A stretch of DNA of 11,465 nucleotides, taken from Lactobacillales bacterium. GTDB taxonomy: Bacteria > Bacillota > Bacilli > Lactobacillales > Vagococcaceae. This document shows positions 1-6,831 of the stretch, one piece after another. A model generated the notes under the pieces. The model had not been told where the DNA came from. It made no database searches and worked only from the letters and a program-made list of their open reading frames with translations. Numbering within the stretch: position 1 is the stretch's first letter; every line of letters starts with the position of its first letter. The position numbers and the translations under genes are program-made. The stretch lies in NCBI GenBank assembly GCA_015655485.1, contig JAATEZ010000444.1, positions 1 to 11,465 of the forward strand, written 5' to 3'.

Positions 1-535
1 CGGCGATGTTGTCCATATCATTGATTGCCCGCGACATGATATCGCCATTGTTATGCGTGTCATAATAATGAATAGGGACACGATTCATTTTTTCTTTTAA
101 TTCTTTACGCATTTGATAGACCGTTCGTTGGGAAACGCGAGTCATGATAAATTGTTGTAAAAAACTGAAAACAGCGGCAATCACATACATAGCGATGACG
201 ATCAGCAGAATTTGAGCGACTTTGTCAAAATCAATAGGTAATTTAGTCAGATGTTTCCCCATTTTCGCTTCAATGATTCCTTTTTTGACCCCGTCAAAGA
301 TGACCGTTGTGGCCTCGCCTAAAATCTTAGGAGTCCGGATTTGGAATATGGTCGAAGCGATCGCCAGTACAAACACTAATATGATCGCGATCATTCTCGA
401 TGACATATAACGAAACAGGCGCTTGGTTGTTGCCCAAAAGTTGCGCGGCTTTTCGCCTTTCATTCCTATTCCGTGTCCTGGTCCGCCCATACCGGGGCCT
501 CTTCTTTGAGGCTGTTGCTGTTGTTGTGCACTCAT
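1..535 (-). CDS. ABC exporter half-transporter, second subunit of a heterodimer (3' end outside window)
   Basis: Only the first 178 codons are present; the ATPase domain lies beyond the left edge. The protein starts with a Gln/Gly/Pro/Arg-rich cytoplasmic tail (five consecutive Gln near residue 4, then repeated GPG and GMG), then a first membrane segment around residues 45-65 (MIAIILVFVLAIAST). A second follows around 105-130 (ILLIVIAMYVIAAVFSFL), then the intracellular motif IHYYDTHNNGDIMSR near 155-170. This is the start of a type I ABC exporter transmembrane domain. Its ATG overlaps the stop of the upstream ABC gene by 4 bp (ATGA), so the two are translationally coupled and very probably form one heterodimer. 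Tails of this kind are familiar from second subunits of Firmicute multidrug pairs (EfrB/YfiC-like); the drug specificity cannot be read from the sequence. Family assignment is confident; substrate is unknown. Confidence 0.9.
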   Translation of the reverse strand, partial: MSAQQQQQPQRRGPGMGGPGHGIGMKGEKPRNFWATTKRLFRYMSSRMIAIILVFVLAIASTIFQIRTPKILGEATTVIFDGVKKGIIEAKMGKHLTKLPIDFDKVAQILLIVIAMYVIAAVFSFLQQFIMTRVSQRTVYQMRKELKEKMNRVPIHYYDTHNNGDIMSRAINDMDNIA

Positions 536-2259
536 GCGATCTCCTCCTCTTTCAGCTGTGAATAGATAATTTCCTGATAAGTCACACAAGTTTCTTTCAG
601 TTCTTGGTGAGTTCCCTTACCAACAAGTTTGCCTTCATCCAATACTAAAATAAGATCTGCATCTACTACAGTACTGATCCGCTGAGCTACAATAACAACT
701 ACAGCTTGTGTGATATTTTTTTTCAATGCTTTGCGTAAAGCCGCATCCGTTTTAAAATCTAATGCGGAGAAGGAATCATCAAATACATAAACAGCCGCCT
801 TTTTGATCAAAGCCCGTGCGATACAGAGCCGTTGCCGCTGACCACCGGAGAAGTTTCCTCCGCCTTGTTCCACATGGCTATCTATTCCGTCTTCCATCTC
901 CAGCACAAAATCTTTTGCTTGAGCCGTTTCTAAAGCTTGCCAAATGATTTCATCCGTTGCATCAGGATAGCCGTACTGCATATTTTCACGGATCGTTCCA
1001 GTGAAAAGAACGGCTTTTTGCGGAACAAAACCGATTTGTTTACGCAATTCAGTCTGCTCGACCTCTTTTACATTCTGACCGTTTACCAAAACAGCTCCTT
1101 TTTCAGTATCATAAAAACGCGGGATCAAGCTGACTAAAGTCGATTTGCCTGAACCAGTCCCGCCAATGATCGCCACCGTTTGACCGGCTCTGCTTGAAAA
1201 GTCGATATCTTCTAAAACCAGATTTTCGGCTCCGGCGTAGCGGTAATTTACATGTTCAAAGGCCAGTGATGCCTGCTCATTACTTGCTTCTATTTTTTTA
1301 GGCGCAGCCGGATCAACGATCATATCTTTCGTATCCAAAACTTTGTTGATCCGCTCTGCGGATGCTTGAGCTCTGGGAATAAAAACAAAAATCATCGCCA
1401 GCATCATAAAGCTCATCAAAATTTGAGCCGCATAAGTCATAAAAGCAATCAAATTGCCGACCTGCAGATCACCTGTCGAAATATAATGACCGCCAAACCA
1501 GATAATCACCACATTCGTGCCGCTCATGATCACAGTTACTAAAGGGATCATTAAGGCCATGATCGTATTTACTTTGATAGAGGTCTGAATAAAGTCCTGG
1601 TTCGCATCATCAAAGCGATCGGCTTCATATTTAGAACGATTGAAGGCCCGGATCACCCGAATACCAGTCAATCCTTCTCGAAAAACTAAGTTTAGGCGGT
1701 CGGTTTTTTTCTGCATGCTTTTGAATAACGGCACCGCAAAAAACATCATAAATAAAATCAAAATAATCATCAAAGGTAAAACAAATAAGAAGATTTTTGT
1801 CAAATTCGCATCTTTGCTGTAGGCTAAGAAAATCGCTCCGATCAAAGTGATTGGGGCATTGATCATTAGACGTAAGAACATTTGGACGACCATTTGGATC
1901 TGATTGACATCGTTCGTCGTTCTAGTGATCAATGAAGCTGTTCCAAATTTATCAAATTCATTACTGGAAAAGTACTCTACTTTACTGTAGATATCACTAC
2001 GTAAACTTTTCCCTAATTTTTGTGATTCTCGTGTAGCCAGAAAAGTATTTCCCAAAGCAGCAAGTATGCTTATAAAAGAAAAACCAATCATCATGAAACC
2101 CATTTTCCAGATATAGCCAATATCGCCTTGAGCAATGCCTTTATCAATGATATTAGAAGTCAGTGTTGGTAAATACAAGTCACTGATCACCTGTACGACC
2201 ATAAAAGCGACGGCTATAAAAATAGCGGTCAGAGACATTCGTTTGATCATTTTTGTCAT
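532..2259 (-). CDS. ABC exporter half-transporter, first subunit, with a degenerate ATPase site
   Basis: A 575-residue type I ABC exporter: a six-helix transmembrane domain (about residues 8-310) followed by an ATPase domain (about 330-575). Visible motifs are Walker A GGTGSGKST (366-374), signature SGGQR (471-475) and Walker B VYVFDD (490-495). The residue after the Walker B Asp is Asp495, not the catalytic Glu, and the switch position reads VAQRIST (Gln526) instead of His. In known heterodimeric exporters (LmrCD, BmrCD, TM287/288) this marks the subunit whose own site hydrolyses ATP poorly, so it should pair with the downstream gene. The start at 2259 (MTKMIKRM) is preferred over an ATG 48 bp upstream because AGGAG lies 10 bp before it. 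The upstream ATG would also lie inside the tetR-type gene. The gap to that gene is 5 bp, so the three genes form one operon, presumably repressed by the TetR protein. Role inferred: drug or toxic-compound efflux. Confidence 0.95.
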   Translation of the reverse strand: MTKMIKRMSLTAIFIAVAFMVVQVISDLYLPTLTSNIIDKGIAQGDIGYIWKMGFMMIGFSFISILAALGNTFLATRESQKLGKSLRSDIYSKVEYFSSNEFDKFGTASLITRTTNDVNQIQMVVQMFLRLMINAPITLIGAIFLAYSKDANLTKIFLFVLPLMIILILFMMFFAVPLFKSMQKKTDRLNLVFREGLTGIRVIRAFNRSKYEADRFDDANQDFIQTSIKVNTIMALMIPLVTVIMSGTNVVIIWFGGHYISTGDLQVGNLIAFMTYAAQILMSFMMLAMIFVFIPRAQASAERINKVLDTKDMIVDPAAPKKIEASNEQASLAFEHVNYRYAGAENLVLEDIDFSSRAGQTVAIIGGTGSGKSTLVSLIPRFYDTEKGAVLVNGQNVKEVEQTELRKQIGFVPQKAVLFTGTIRENMQYGYPDATDEIIWQALETAQAKDFVLEMEDGIDSHVEQGGGNFSGGQRQRLCIARALIKKAAVYVFDDSFSALDFKTDAALRKALKKNITQAVVVIVAQRISTVVDADLILVLDEGKLVGKGTHQELKETCVTYQEIIYSQLKEEEIA

Positions 2260-2264
2260 AAAAA

Positions 2265-2942
2265 TTATTCTCCTTTTTCTCCCAGATAAACACCATTTTT
2301 TAACCAATTGATTTTCGTCGAGAATTCTTCAATGAGTTCTTTGACAACCAATTCTTTTCCGCGTTTTTGTTTATAGTAACCGGAATTTATGGAGGCAAAA
2401 ACAATCGACATCATTAACTTGAACAACATGATCAATTCTCTTTCGGTTTTCACATTTAACGAACTTGTATCGATCGCCGCGATCAGATGTTTTAGCTCTG
2501 TGAGATGTTTTTTCATTTTTTGATGGTGATATTCACTCATTTTGTCATCGGCCATAGATTCTGGTGAGAACCGATTTGTCGCTTTAAAATCAATATGCAA
2601 AAAAAGATTTCTATAAAAATCGACATTAGGACCAGTAAATACGTCCTCGATCAACTGGCGAAAATAGGTCTCAAAACCAATAAAAAAATCTCCATCATGT
2701 TCTTTAATACAAGCTTCTATGTCTTGCGTACGGATCGAACGTAAATTTTCAAAATAATAGAAATATAAATCTTCTTTGTTCTCAAAATACTGATAAAAAC
2801 TCCCTCTGGGGATATCGGCTAATTTGACGATATTCGCTATTGAAGCTTCTTGTAAAGAAGACTTTGAAAATTCAATTCTAGCGGCATCGATCAGGCGCTG
2901 CTGCTTTTCTTTGGGCAACCGAAAAAATGTTTCCTTCGGCAT
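2265..2942 (-). CDS. TetR/AcrR-family transcriptional repressor of the ABC exporter operon
   Basis: A 225-residue regulator. The N-terminal helix-turn-helix lies around residues 15-60. It has the TetR pattern: a helix RLIDAARIEFSK, then ASIANIVKLADIPRGSFYQYFENKEDL, where GSFYQYF is the recognition helix and the NKEDL segment follows. The C-terminal ligand-binding and dimerisation part is not recognisable to a ligand. The start is set by AGGAGG 7 bp upstream of the ATG at 2942; an upstream in-frame ATG at 2981 falls inside an operator and lacks a ribosome binding site. The gene is first in the operon and lies 5 bp from the first ABC gene; the AGGAG for that gene is inside its last codons. Two near-palindromic operators sit in and just after its promoter, so it should repress itself and the exporter and be released by an exporter substrate. 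That mode of control is inference. Confidence 0.93.
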   Translation of the reverse strand: MPKETFFRLPKEKQQRLIDAARIEFSKSSLQEASIANIVKLADIPRGSFYQYFENKEDLYFYYFENLRSIRTQDIEACIKEHDGDFFIGFETYFRQLIEDVFTGPNVDFYRNLFLHIDFKATNRFSPESMADDKMSEYHHQKMKKHLTELKHLIAAIDTSSLNVKTERELIMLFKLMMSIVFASINSGYYKQKRGKELVVKELIEEFSTKINWLKNGVYLGEKGE

Positions 2943-2966
2943 CGTTTTCCTCCTTCCATAATAAAA

Positions 2967-2981
2967 ATGACATCCTGTCAT
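2967..2981. promoter_or_regulatory. Probable TetR operator 1 (downstream of the start point)
   Basis: A perfect inverted repeat, ATGACA-TCC-TGTCAT. Its centre is 34 bp from that of a second, nearly identical repeat at 3001-3015. It lies between the predicted transcription start (about 2987) and the regulator's ribosome binding site, where a bound repressor would block early elongation or polymerase binding. Assignment to the adjacent TetR protein is by position and symmetry. Confidence 0.75.
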
Positions 2982-2993
2982 AACACGAATGTT

Positions 2994-3022
2994 ATTATAT
3001 ACGACAGCCTGTCATATTACAA
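2994..3022 (-). promoter_or_regulatory. Promoter of the tetR-ABC exporter operon
   Basis: Read on the minus strand, a -35 TTGTAA (3017-3022) is followed by a 17-bp spacer and a consensus -10 TATAAT (2994-2999). The spacer is almost entirely the operator at 3001-3015, so a bound repressor would exclude RNA polymerase. Predicted start near 2987, giving a leader of about 45 nt before the regulator's start codon. Confidence 0.8.
3001..3015. promoter_or_regulatory. Probable TetR operator 2 (inside the promoter spacer)
   Basis: ACGACA-GCC-TGTCAT, an inverted repeat with one imperfect position. It shares ACA-NCC-TGTCAT with operator 1. It lies between the -35 and -10 hexamers of the operon promoter, the classic location for a repressor site. 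Confidence 0.75.
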
Positions 3023-3063
3023 GAGAAAAGTATGAAAATTATAAAAAAATTTCAAAAAAGTTA

Positions 3064-3098
3064 ATTGTAAAAGTAAATTCCGGTGACCATCCGCAATA
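3064..3098 (+). repeat. Dispersed intergenic repeat, copy A
   Basis: A 35-bp element that starts ATTGTAAAAG and ends CATCCGCAATA. It matches copy B (8862-8896) at 29 of 35 positions and copy C (6915-6950) more loosely. The ends are complementary (ATTGT with GCAAT, a G-T wobble here and a perfect 5-bp match in B and C). Function unknown. Confidence 0.7.
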
Positions 3099-3374
3099 GG
3101 CGAAGAGCGGCGCCATAACCAGCAGTATTTATTTAGAAATAGTTTGATTGATCCCCAAATTTTCAACTACAAGAATCCTGTCTCAAAAACCCAATTTTGC
3201 CCTGTTTTTCCTCTATAAAAATAGAAATCATCTTTTTAAATCAAGAGAATCGCTTGCATGAAAATGAAAAAATGCGCTTAACAGATATCTTCCAATCACA
3301 AAAACGGAAGATACCTATTAAAGGGCATTTATCAGCTAAAAGTGAAAATTATTTAGAAATTTATTTAAATCATA

Positions 3375-3399
3375 GTAAGAAAACAGAAACATTTTCTGT
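3375..3399 (-). terminator. Possible terminator of the antiterminator-PTS-chbG operon
   Basis: On the minus strand, 12 bp past the chbG stop, a 7-bp perfect stem ACAGAAA with a 3-nt loop and TTTCTGT is followed by TTTCTT. The stem is AT-rich and the T-tract is interrupted, so it may be weak. Confidence 0.5.
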
Positions 3400-3411
3400 C
3401 ACTTTCAATTT

Positions 3412-4191
3412 TTATCCTTGTTGTGCTTTCAAAGGGATATCCTCATAAGTTACGAGTTCAATCGTATTTTGCGCTACCCAGTCCTTAAGTTTTTTGCAGG
3501 AAAAATTATGGGCGTCATAACAGCGGCCAGTTGTAAGAGAGGAAAGCTGCAGGAGATCATAATCCACATATCCCGGATGTCCTGCCAATTCATAAAACTC
3601 GTCACTTTTTACCTTATCCTCAGTAAAAAAGTTCAGAATGTCTTCCGGAACAATGGGAATGGACCAGTCGTCTTTAAAAATATTGCATAATTTCGGAAGG
3701 ACAAATTCGCAGTCGGGATGATTTCCTTCCGGCAATGTAAAGAACCGGCGCACCGGCAAATGATATTTTGCGGCCAGCGCAAGCTGCAGTTTTTCCGCTC
3801 CCGGAACCAGTTCGATTCCATGATGTGAATTGATGTGAGTCGGAAGCTGTCCGGCAAGCTCGATAAAACGGTCAAACTGAGCCCGCATTTCACTTTCGAT
3901 CTCATGGAGATCCACCTGATTCGTATTCTTCAATATTCCCTTGTCCAATGTTCCATCCGCTTTAACAATCGTTTTCAAACCCTTGGTGAGCGGTCTGCCG
4001 GCAGTCAGTGACAGATGAAGCCCCACACTCAAATCCGGATTTTTGTGCATAAGTACTGCCGCTTCTTCTGCTCCGGGCATATTCGTCATCAGGCTGGTGG
4101 AACGCAGAATCCCTCTTTGAAAGCAGTCAATAATGGCATAGTTGCATGCCCGGGTAATACCGAAGTCATCCCCGTTAACGATCAGTTTCAT
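3412..4191 (-). CDS. chbG: ChbG/YdjC-family carbohydrate deacetylase
   Basis: A 259-residue protein, the usual length for the YdjC/ChbG family of metal-dependent sugar deacetylases. Family landmarks are visible: NGDDFG at residues 6-11 (Asp8/Asp9), GLHLSL around His59, and HINSHHG at 119-125, whose His119 and His123 are expected metal ligands with Asp9. ELAGHPGYVD at 201-210 carries His205. E. coli ChbG removes an acetyl group from chitobiose-6-phosphate and related phosphorylated chito-oligosaccharides in the cytoplasm, before hydrolysis. The start is 2 bp after the PTS gene stop, and its ribosome binding site (AGAAGGA) lies in that gene's last codons, so the two are translationally linked. 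This suggests that the sugar imported by the PTS carries an N-acetyl group. Exact substrate is not determinable. Sampled stretches here reach about 48-53% GC, higher than the tetR-type gene. Confidence 0.93.
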   Translation of the reverse strand: MKLIVNGDDFGITRACNYAIIDCFQRGILRSTSLMTNMPGAEEAAVLMHKNPDLSVGLHLSLTAGRPLTKGLKTIVKADGTLDKGILKNTNQVDLHEIESEMRAQFDRFIELAGQLPTHINSHHGIELVPGAEKLQLALAAKYHLPVRRFFTLPEGNHPDCEFVLPKLCNIFKDDWSIPIVPEDILNFFTEDKVKSDEFYELAGHPGYVDYDLLQLSSLTTGRCYDAHNFSCKKLKDWVAQNTIELVTYEDIPLKAQQG

Positions 4192-4193
4192 TT

Positions 4194-5594
4194 TTATCCT
4201 TCTTTCATATTTACTGTATTTTTATCAAAACCAAAAAGGTAAGTAAAAATCGCCGTACCAAACATTCCGATACAGACAGCGATCGTTCCATTTATCAGAT
4301 TGGCTGTACCGCCGCCGACAAACCCGAGCAAAGACAGAAAATTAGCAGCGCCCATAACGTAAACGCTGACATGTGTGATTCCGGCATAAAATCCGCCCAG
4401 CAGACCGCCGAAAAACAAAGCAATAAAAGGTTTTTTATATTTGAAACCGACACCGTATAAAGCCGGTTCCGTTACTCCGCCTACTATTCCGGAAACAAAA
4501 TAACTCAGACTGGCAGCTTTTTTATCTTTATCTTTCAAACGGAAGAAGGCACCCATTGCCATACCAAAAGCCGACCAAGTAGCAATACCTCCCGCAACAA
4601 GGATACAGGACTCGTATCCTTGCTGCGTAATAATGGCAATTGCGGCTACAATAACAACCATATGCATTCCGGACATGACCAAAAATTCCCAGAGCGCGGC
4701 AATCACTGCTACAGCAATAAATCCGCCGTGTTCGCTGAAGGCTATCAGAAATTTGCCGATAAATTCGCCGGCGTATCCGCCCAGAGGTGCCAGTACACAC
4801 AATCCGACTGGAACCATAATGACTGCTGTTAAAAATGGAGTAAAAATAGTTGATAAAGAAGTCGGAACATATTTTTTGAAAAAACGCTCCACATAATACA
4901 TGACCCATACGATTAAAAGAATCGGCACAAGCGTTTGTGAGTAGTCCGAGACTTGCGTAGGAATCCCGTAAACCGTAAACGTCTTTCCAGCCATTTTGAC
5001 AAAATCGGGTACAAGCAGCACACAGGCCATATACATCCCCAATACCGGGGTCACACCAAGTTTTTTTGCGGCTGTATAACCCAGATAGACCGGCAGAAAA
5101 TAAAATCCGGCACTATATAAAAGATTGAACAATACATACAAATCGCTCTTGGCACTATACAAGTTTAGCATATCCGGACCTAAAAACACATTTACTGTTT
5201 TAAACATCGCCGCCGCCACCATGACGGGAATAAATGGAGTTAACGAGCCGGAAATATAATCAAGAATATTGCCGCCAATCTTTTTTAACGTAAGCTTCTC
5301 TTTTGGCCCATCCAAGTTTTCTGTAAAACCTTCAGATTTGGCAAATCCGCCGAGCGTGCAGATTTCGTCATAAACTTTATCCACATTCTGACCGACAATC
5401 ACCTGCAGCTGTCCGCCGACAGTCTGCGCCCCGATCACCCCTTTCACCGCTTTTATTTTTTCCAGATCAGCAATGCTCTGATCTTTCAAGCTGAAACGAA
5501 GCCTAGTCATGCAATGGATCAAATGACTGACATTGTCTTTGCCTCCGACTGCTTCCAGCACTTCTTCAGCAATCTGTTGATTATTAATACTCAT
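4194..5594 (-). CDS. PTS EIIBC sugar permease, glucose/beta-glucoside superfamily, without EIIA
   Basis: A 466-residue membrane protein. Residues 1-80 are an EIIB domain with the phosphorylated cysteine in IHCMTRLRF (Cys28) and KGVIGAQTVGGQLQVIVG behind it. Residues about 105-455 are a multi-helix EIIC domain containing GGVTEPALYG (372-381) and SGMHMVV around His311. It imports and phosphorylates a sugar using phosphate passed from an EIIA. No EIIA domain follows the EIIC part, so a separate EIIA (for example the glucose-type one) must serve it, as for EIIBC proteins such as MurP and TreB. The start at 5594 has AGAAGGG upstream; an ATG 21 bp earlier overlaps that site and is less likely. The gene lies downstream of an antiterminator gene and its RAT2-terminator, and just before chbG. 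The sugar is unknown; the deacetylase points to an N-acetylated one. Confidence 0.93.
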   Translation of the reverse strand: MSINNQQIAEEVLEAVGGKDNVSHLIHCMTRLRFSLKDQSIADLEKIKAVKGVIGAQTVGGQLQVIVGQNVDKVYDEICTLGGFAKSEGFTENLDGPKEKLTLKKIGGNILDYISGSLTPFIPVMVAAAMFKTVNVFLGPDMLNLYSAKSDLYVLFNLLYSAGFYFLPVYLGYTAAKKLGVTPVLGMYMACVLLVPDFVKMAGKTFTVYGIPTQVSDYSQTLVPILLIVWVMYYVERFFKKYVPTSLSTIFTPFLTAVIMVPVGLCVLAPLGGYAGEFIGKFLIAFSEHGGFIAVAVIAALWEFLVMSGMHMVVIVAAIAIITQQGYESCILVAGGIATWSAFGMAMGAFFRLKDKDKKAASLSYFVSGIVGGVTEPALYGVGFKYKKPFIALFFGGLLGGFYAGITHVSVYVMGAANFLSLLGFVGGGTANLINGTIAVCIGMFGTAIFTYLFGFDKNTVNMKEG

Positions 5595-5670
5595 AAATAT
5601 TTTCCCTTCTTTCATGTGATGTTTATTATGCAGACAAATAGTATACGCCCGCCAATTTTTTTGTATTGTC

Positions 5671-5740
5671 TAAAAATAAAACCTCAGCAACAGATAAACA
5701 AGCTGCCTGAAAACAGGTGCTTTTCTATCCGCCGCTGAGG
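5671..5740 (-). terminator. Intrinsic terminator T2, between the antiterminator gene and the PTS gene
   Basis: On the minus strand, CCTCAGC (5734-5740) pairs with GCTGAGG (5682-5688). Inside are further pairings: GATA with TATC, AAGC with GCTT, and CCTG-TTTT-CAGG at the tip. The hairpin is followed by TTTTATTTTTA. Its first four stem bases (CCTC, 5737-5740) are also the 3' end of RAT2, so the two structures exclude each other. This is the expected attenuator for the PTS and deacetylase genes. Confidence 0.88.
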
Positions 5741-5766
5741 TAATGCCCTTACTGGTTACAATCCTC
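5737..5766 (-). promoter_or_regulatory. RAT2, antiterminator-protein binding RNA element overlapping the regulator's stop codon
   Basis: Minus-strand core 5739-5764 (26 nt): 5' half GGATTGTAAC, 3' half GGCATTACC, the same length and arrangement as RAT1. The outer stem GAGG (5763-5766) pairs with CCTC (5737-5740), where RAT1 has AAAGG with CCTTT, a compensatory difference. The inner stem is CC/GG, where RAT1 has CTC/GAG. The element covers the last codons (Glu-Asp-Cys-Asn-Gln, stop) of the antiterminator gene. Bound by the antiterminator protein it would prevent T2 from forming. Confidence 0.85.
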
Positions 5767-6585
5767 TCTTGTGTGCAAACGATTGATATGCATCATTAAA
5801 TATAATAGCTCTTCTTTATCAAGTTCCCAGTTTCTTGTATTTTGCAGATAATTTCCGACCTCCATCGCGCATTGATATGCATCCGAATATTCTTCTCTGA
5901 CCGTTTCAAACATTTTCAAATTTTCGCTGGAAATCACGGTTTCCTGATTCATTCGTTTCAGCAGATAATGCATATGCGAAACAAAACGTGAATAATTGAA
6001 ATTTTTTTGATCTATATGAATCGAAAATCGGCGTTCAATAATTTGAGTAATTTCCCGGATGAGCTGCTCATCATCCAGCTCCTCCGTATCATTTTCCTCC
6101 ATCATTTCCGCATTTATGAAATGTACCGCAATACTTGCCGCTTCCTCACGTCCCAGTTGAATATTTTGCTGCTCATTAATAACCTTGACCGCCTGCTCGC
6201 CAACATCTGTCTCTTTCTCGTACAGATACTGAATATCATAACTGATCGGCATTTTAACGTAAATTTCCTTTTGAAAACGCTGGACTGAAAAATAAATATG
6301 ATCCGCTAAAGTAAATGTGATATTCGGATTCAGTTTTTTAGAGAGCTTCCCTCGCGCATATTCGACAATTCTGGCAGATATTTCGAAAATATCCTCCGGA
6401 ATCTCACTTACCAGTTCAAAATAGCCCGAATCTACCCCATAAAAGGTTCGGCTGATCAGCGAAAGATCGGTCAATTCATACGGTATCTCGGGAAACCCGA
6501 TTCCCTTGCCGAACGCAATCAGTTCATCATGCTTGTTATCAAGACAAACAGCAACATTATTATTGATTTTTTTTATCACTTTCAT
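5749..6585 (-). CDS. BglG/LicT-family transcriptional antiterminator with two PTS regulation domains
   Basis: A 278-residue protein of standard family length. Residues 1-55 are the RNA-binding (CAT) domain, with NNNVAVCLD and GKGIGF matching the family pattern. PRD1 (about 65-170) has its phosphorylatable histidines at His96 (LADHIYFS) and His155 (AVHFINAE). PRD2 (about 175-278) has His204 (FVSHMHY) and His266 (MMHINRL). These four match the conserved set in LicT (His100, 159, 207, 269), so phosphorylation by HPr and the cognate EII is expected to control dimerisation. Active protein binds the two RATs and lets transcription pass T1 and T2. The start has AGGAG 8 bp upstream. The gene is first in the operon, about 260 nt after the promoter and 155 bp before the PTS gene. 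This flanking by two RAT-terminators resembles the E. coli bglG arrangement. Inducer: the sugar carried by the downstream EIIBC (inferred). Confidence 0.95.
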   Translation of the reverse strand: MKVIKKINNNVAVCLDNKHDELIAFGKGIGFPEIPYELTDLSLISRTFYGVDSGYFELVSEIPEDIFEISARIVEYARGKLSKKLNPNITFTLADHIYFSVQRFQKEIYVKMPISYDIQYLYEKETDVGEQAVKVINEQQNIQLGREEAASIAVHFINAEMMEENDTEELDDEQLIREITQIIERRFSIHIDQKNFNYSRFVSHMHYLLKRMNQETVISSENLKMFETVREEYSDAYQCAMEVGNYLQNTRNWELDKEELLYLMMHINRLHTREDCNQ

Positions 6586-6757
6586 GTCTTGACTCCTTTT
6601 TTACTTAACTTTTCCTGTCGTCAAATTCCCCCTCCCGCTTGCAACCATCTATATGGAGGCAAAAGAGTAAAATCCGGTTAAGGTCAGGGCGGCAGCGGCG
6701 GTCATTTTGTTTTTCAAATATTGTATGGACAATCCCGCCTCATTTTTTTCAGACCAC

Positions 6758-6831
6758 AAAAAAACTCTTAAAGACACCTCCAAACACCAACGGCTCCCCG
6801 CTCGTCATTTGAAAGGTAATGCCTCAAAGAG
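6758..6831 (-). terminator. Intrinsic terminator T1 in the operon leader
   Basis: On the minus strand the 5' arm CTCTTTGAGGCATT (6818-6831) pairs with GGTGTCTTTAAGAG (6765-6778) at 13 of 14 positions, counting G-U pairs. Seven T's follow directly (6758-6764). The loop of about 39 nt can fold further (a CAAA/TTTG pairing is visible). The 5' arm is the 3' half of RAT1, so termination and antitermination are mutually exclusive. Confidence 0.85.

Larger units (their letters stand above)
3023..3411. other. Intergenic region between the TetR promoter and the end of chbG
   Basis: About 390 bp with no gene I can support. It holds one copy of the dispersed repeat (3064-3098) and a likely chbG terminator (3375-3399). 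The rest is AT-rich with no recognisable signal. A plus-strand open frame (3197-3448) begins with TTG, lacks a ribosome binding site, and runs into chbG on the opposite strand; I treat it as chance. Confidence 0.6.

Noticed and set aside
501..535. CAA-rich tract (poly-Gln) as a DNA repeat
   Set aside because: It is the ordinary low-complexity N-terminal tail of the ABC subunit, in frame with its start.
3197..3448. Plus-strand open frame of 83 codons next to chbG
   Set aside because: It begins with TTG, has no ribosome binding site, overlaps the end of chbG on the other strand, and resembles no family.
4528..4908. 126-codon minus-strand frame inside the PTS gene
   Set aside because: It is a shadow of the EIIC coding region in another frame, with no motif of its own.
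5595..5660. Separate promoter for the PTS gene
   Set aside because: TATACT and CATAAT are present, but no -35 hexamer lies at a usable spacing. The RAT2-T2 module implies readthrough from upstream.
6649..6705. 18-codon minus-strand frame (MTAAAALTLTG...) in the operon leader, possible leader peptide
   Set aside because: There is no ribosome binding site before its ATG, and the antitermination mechanism does not need a leader peptide.
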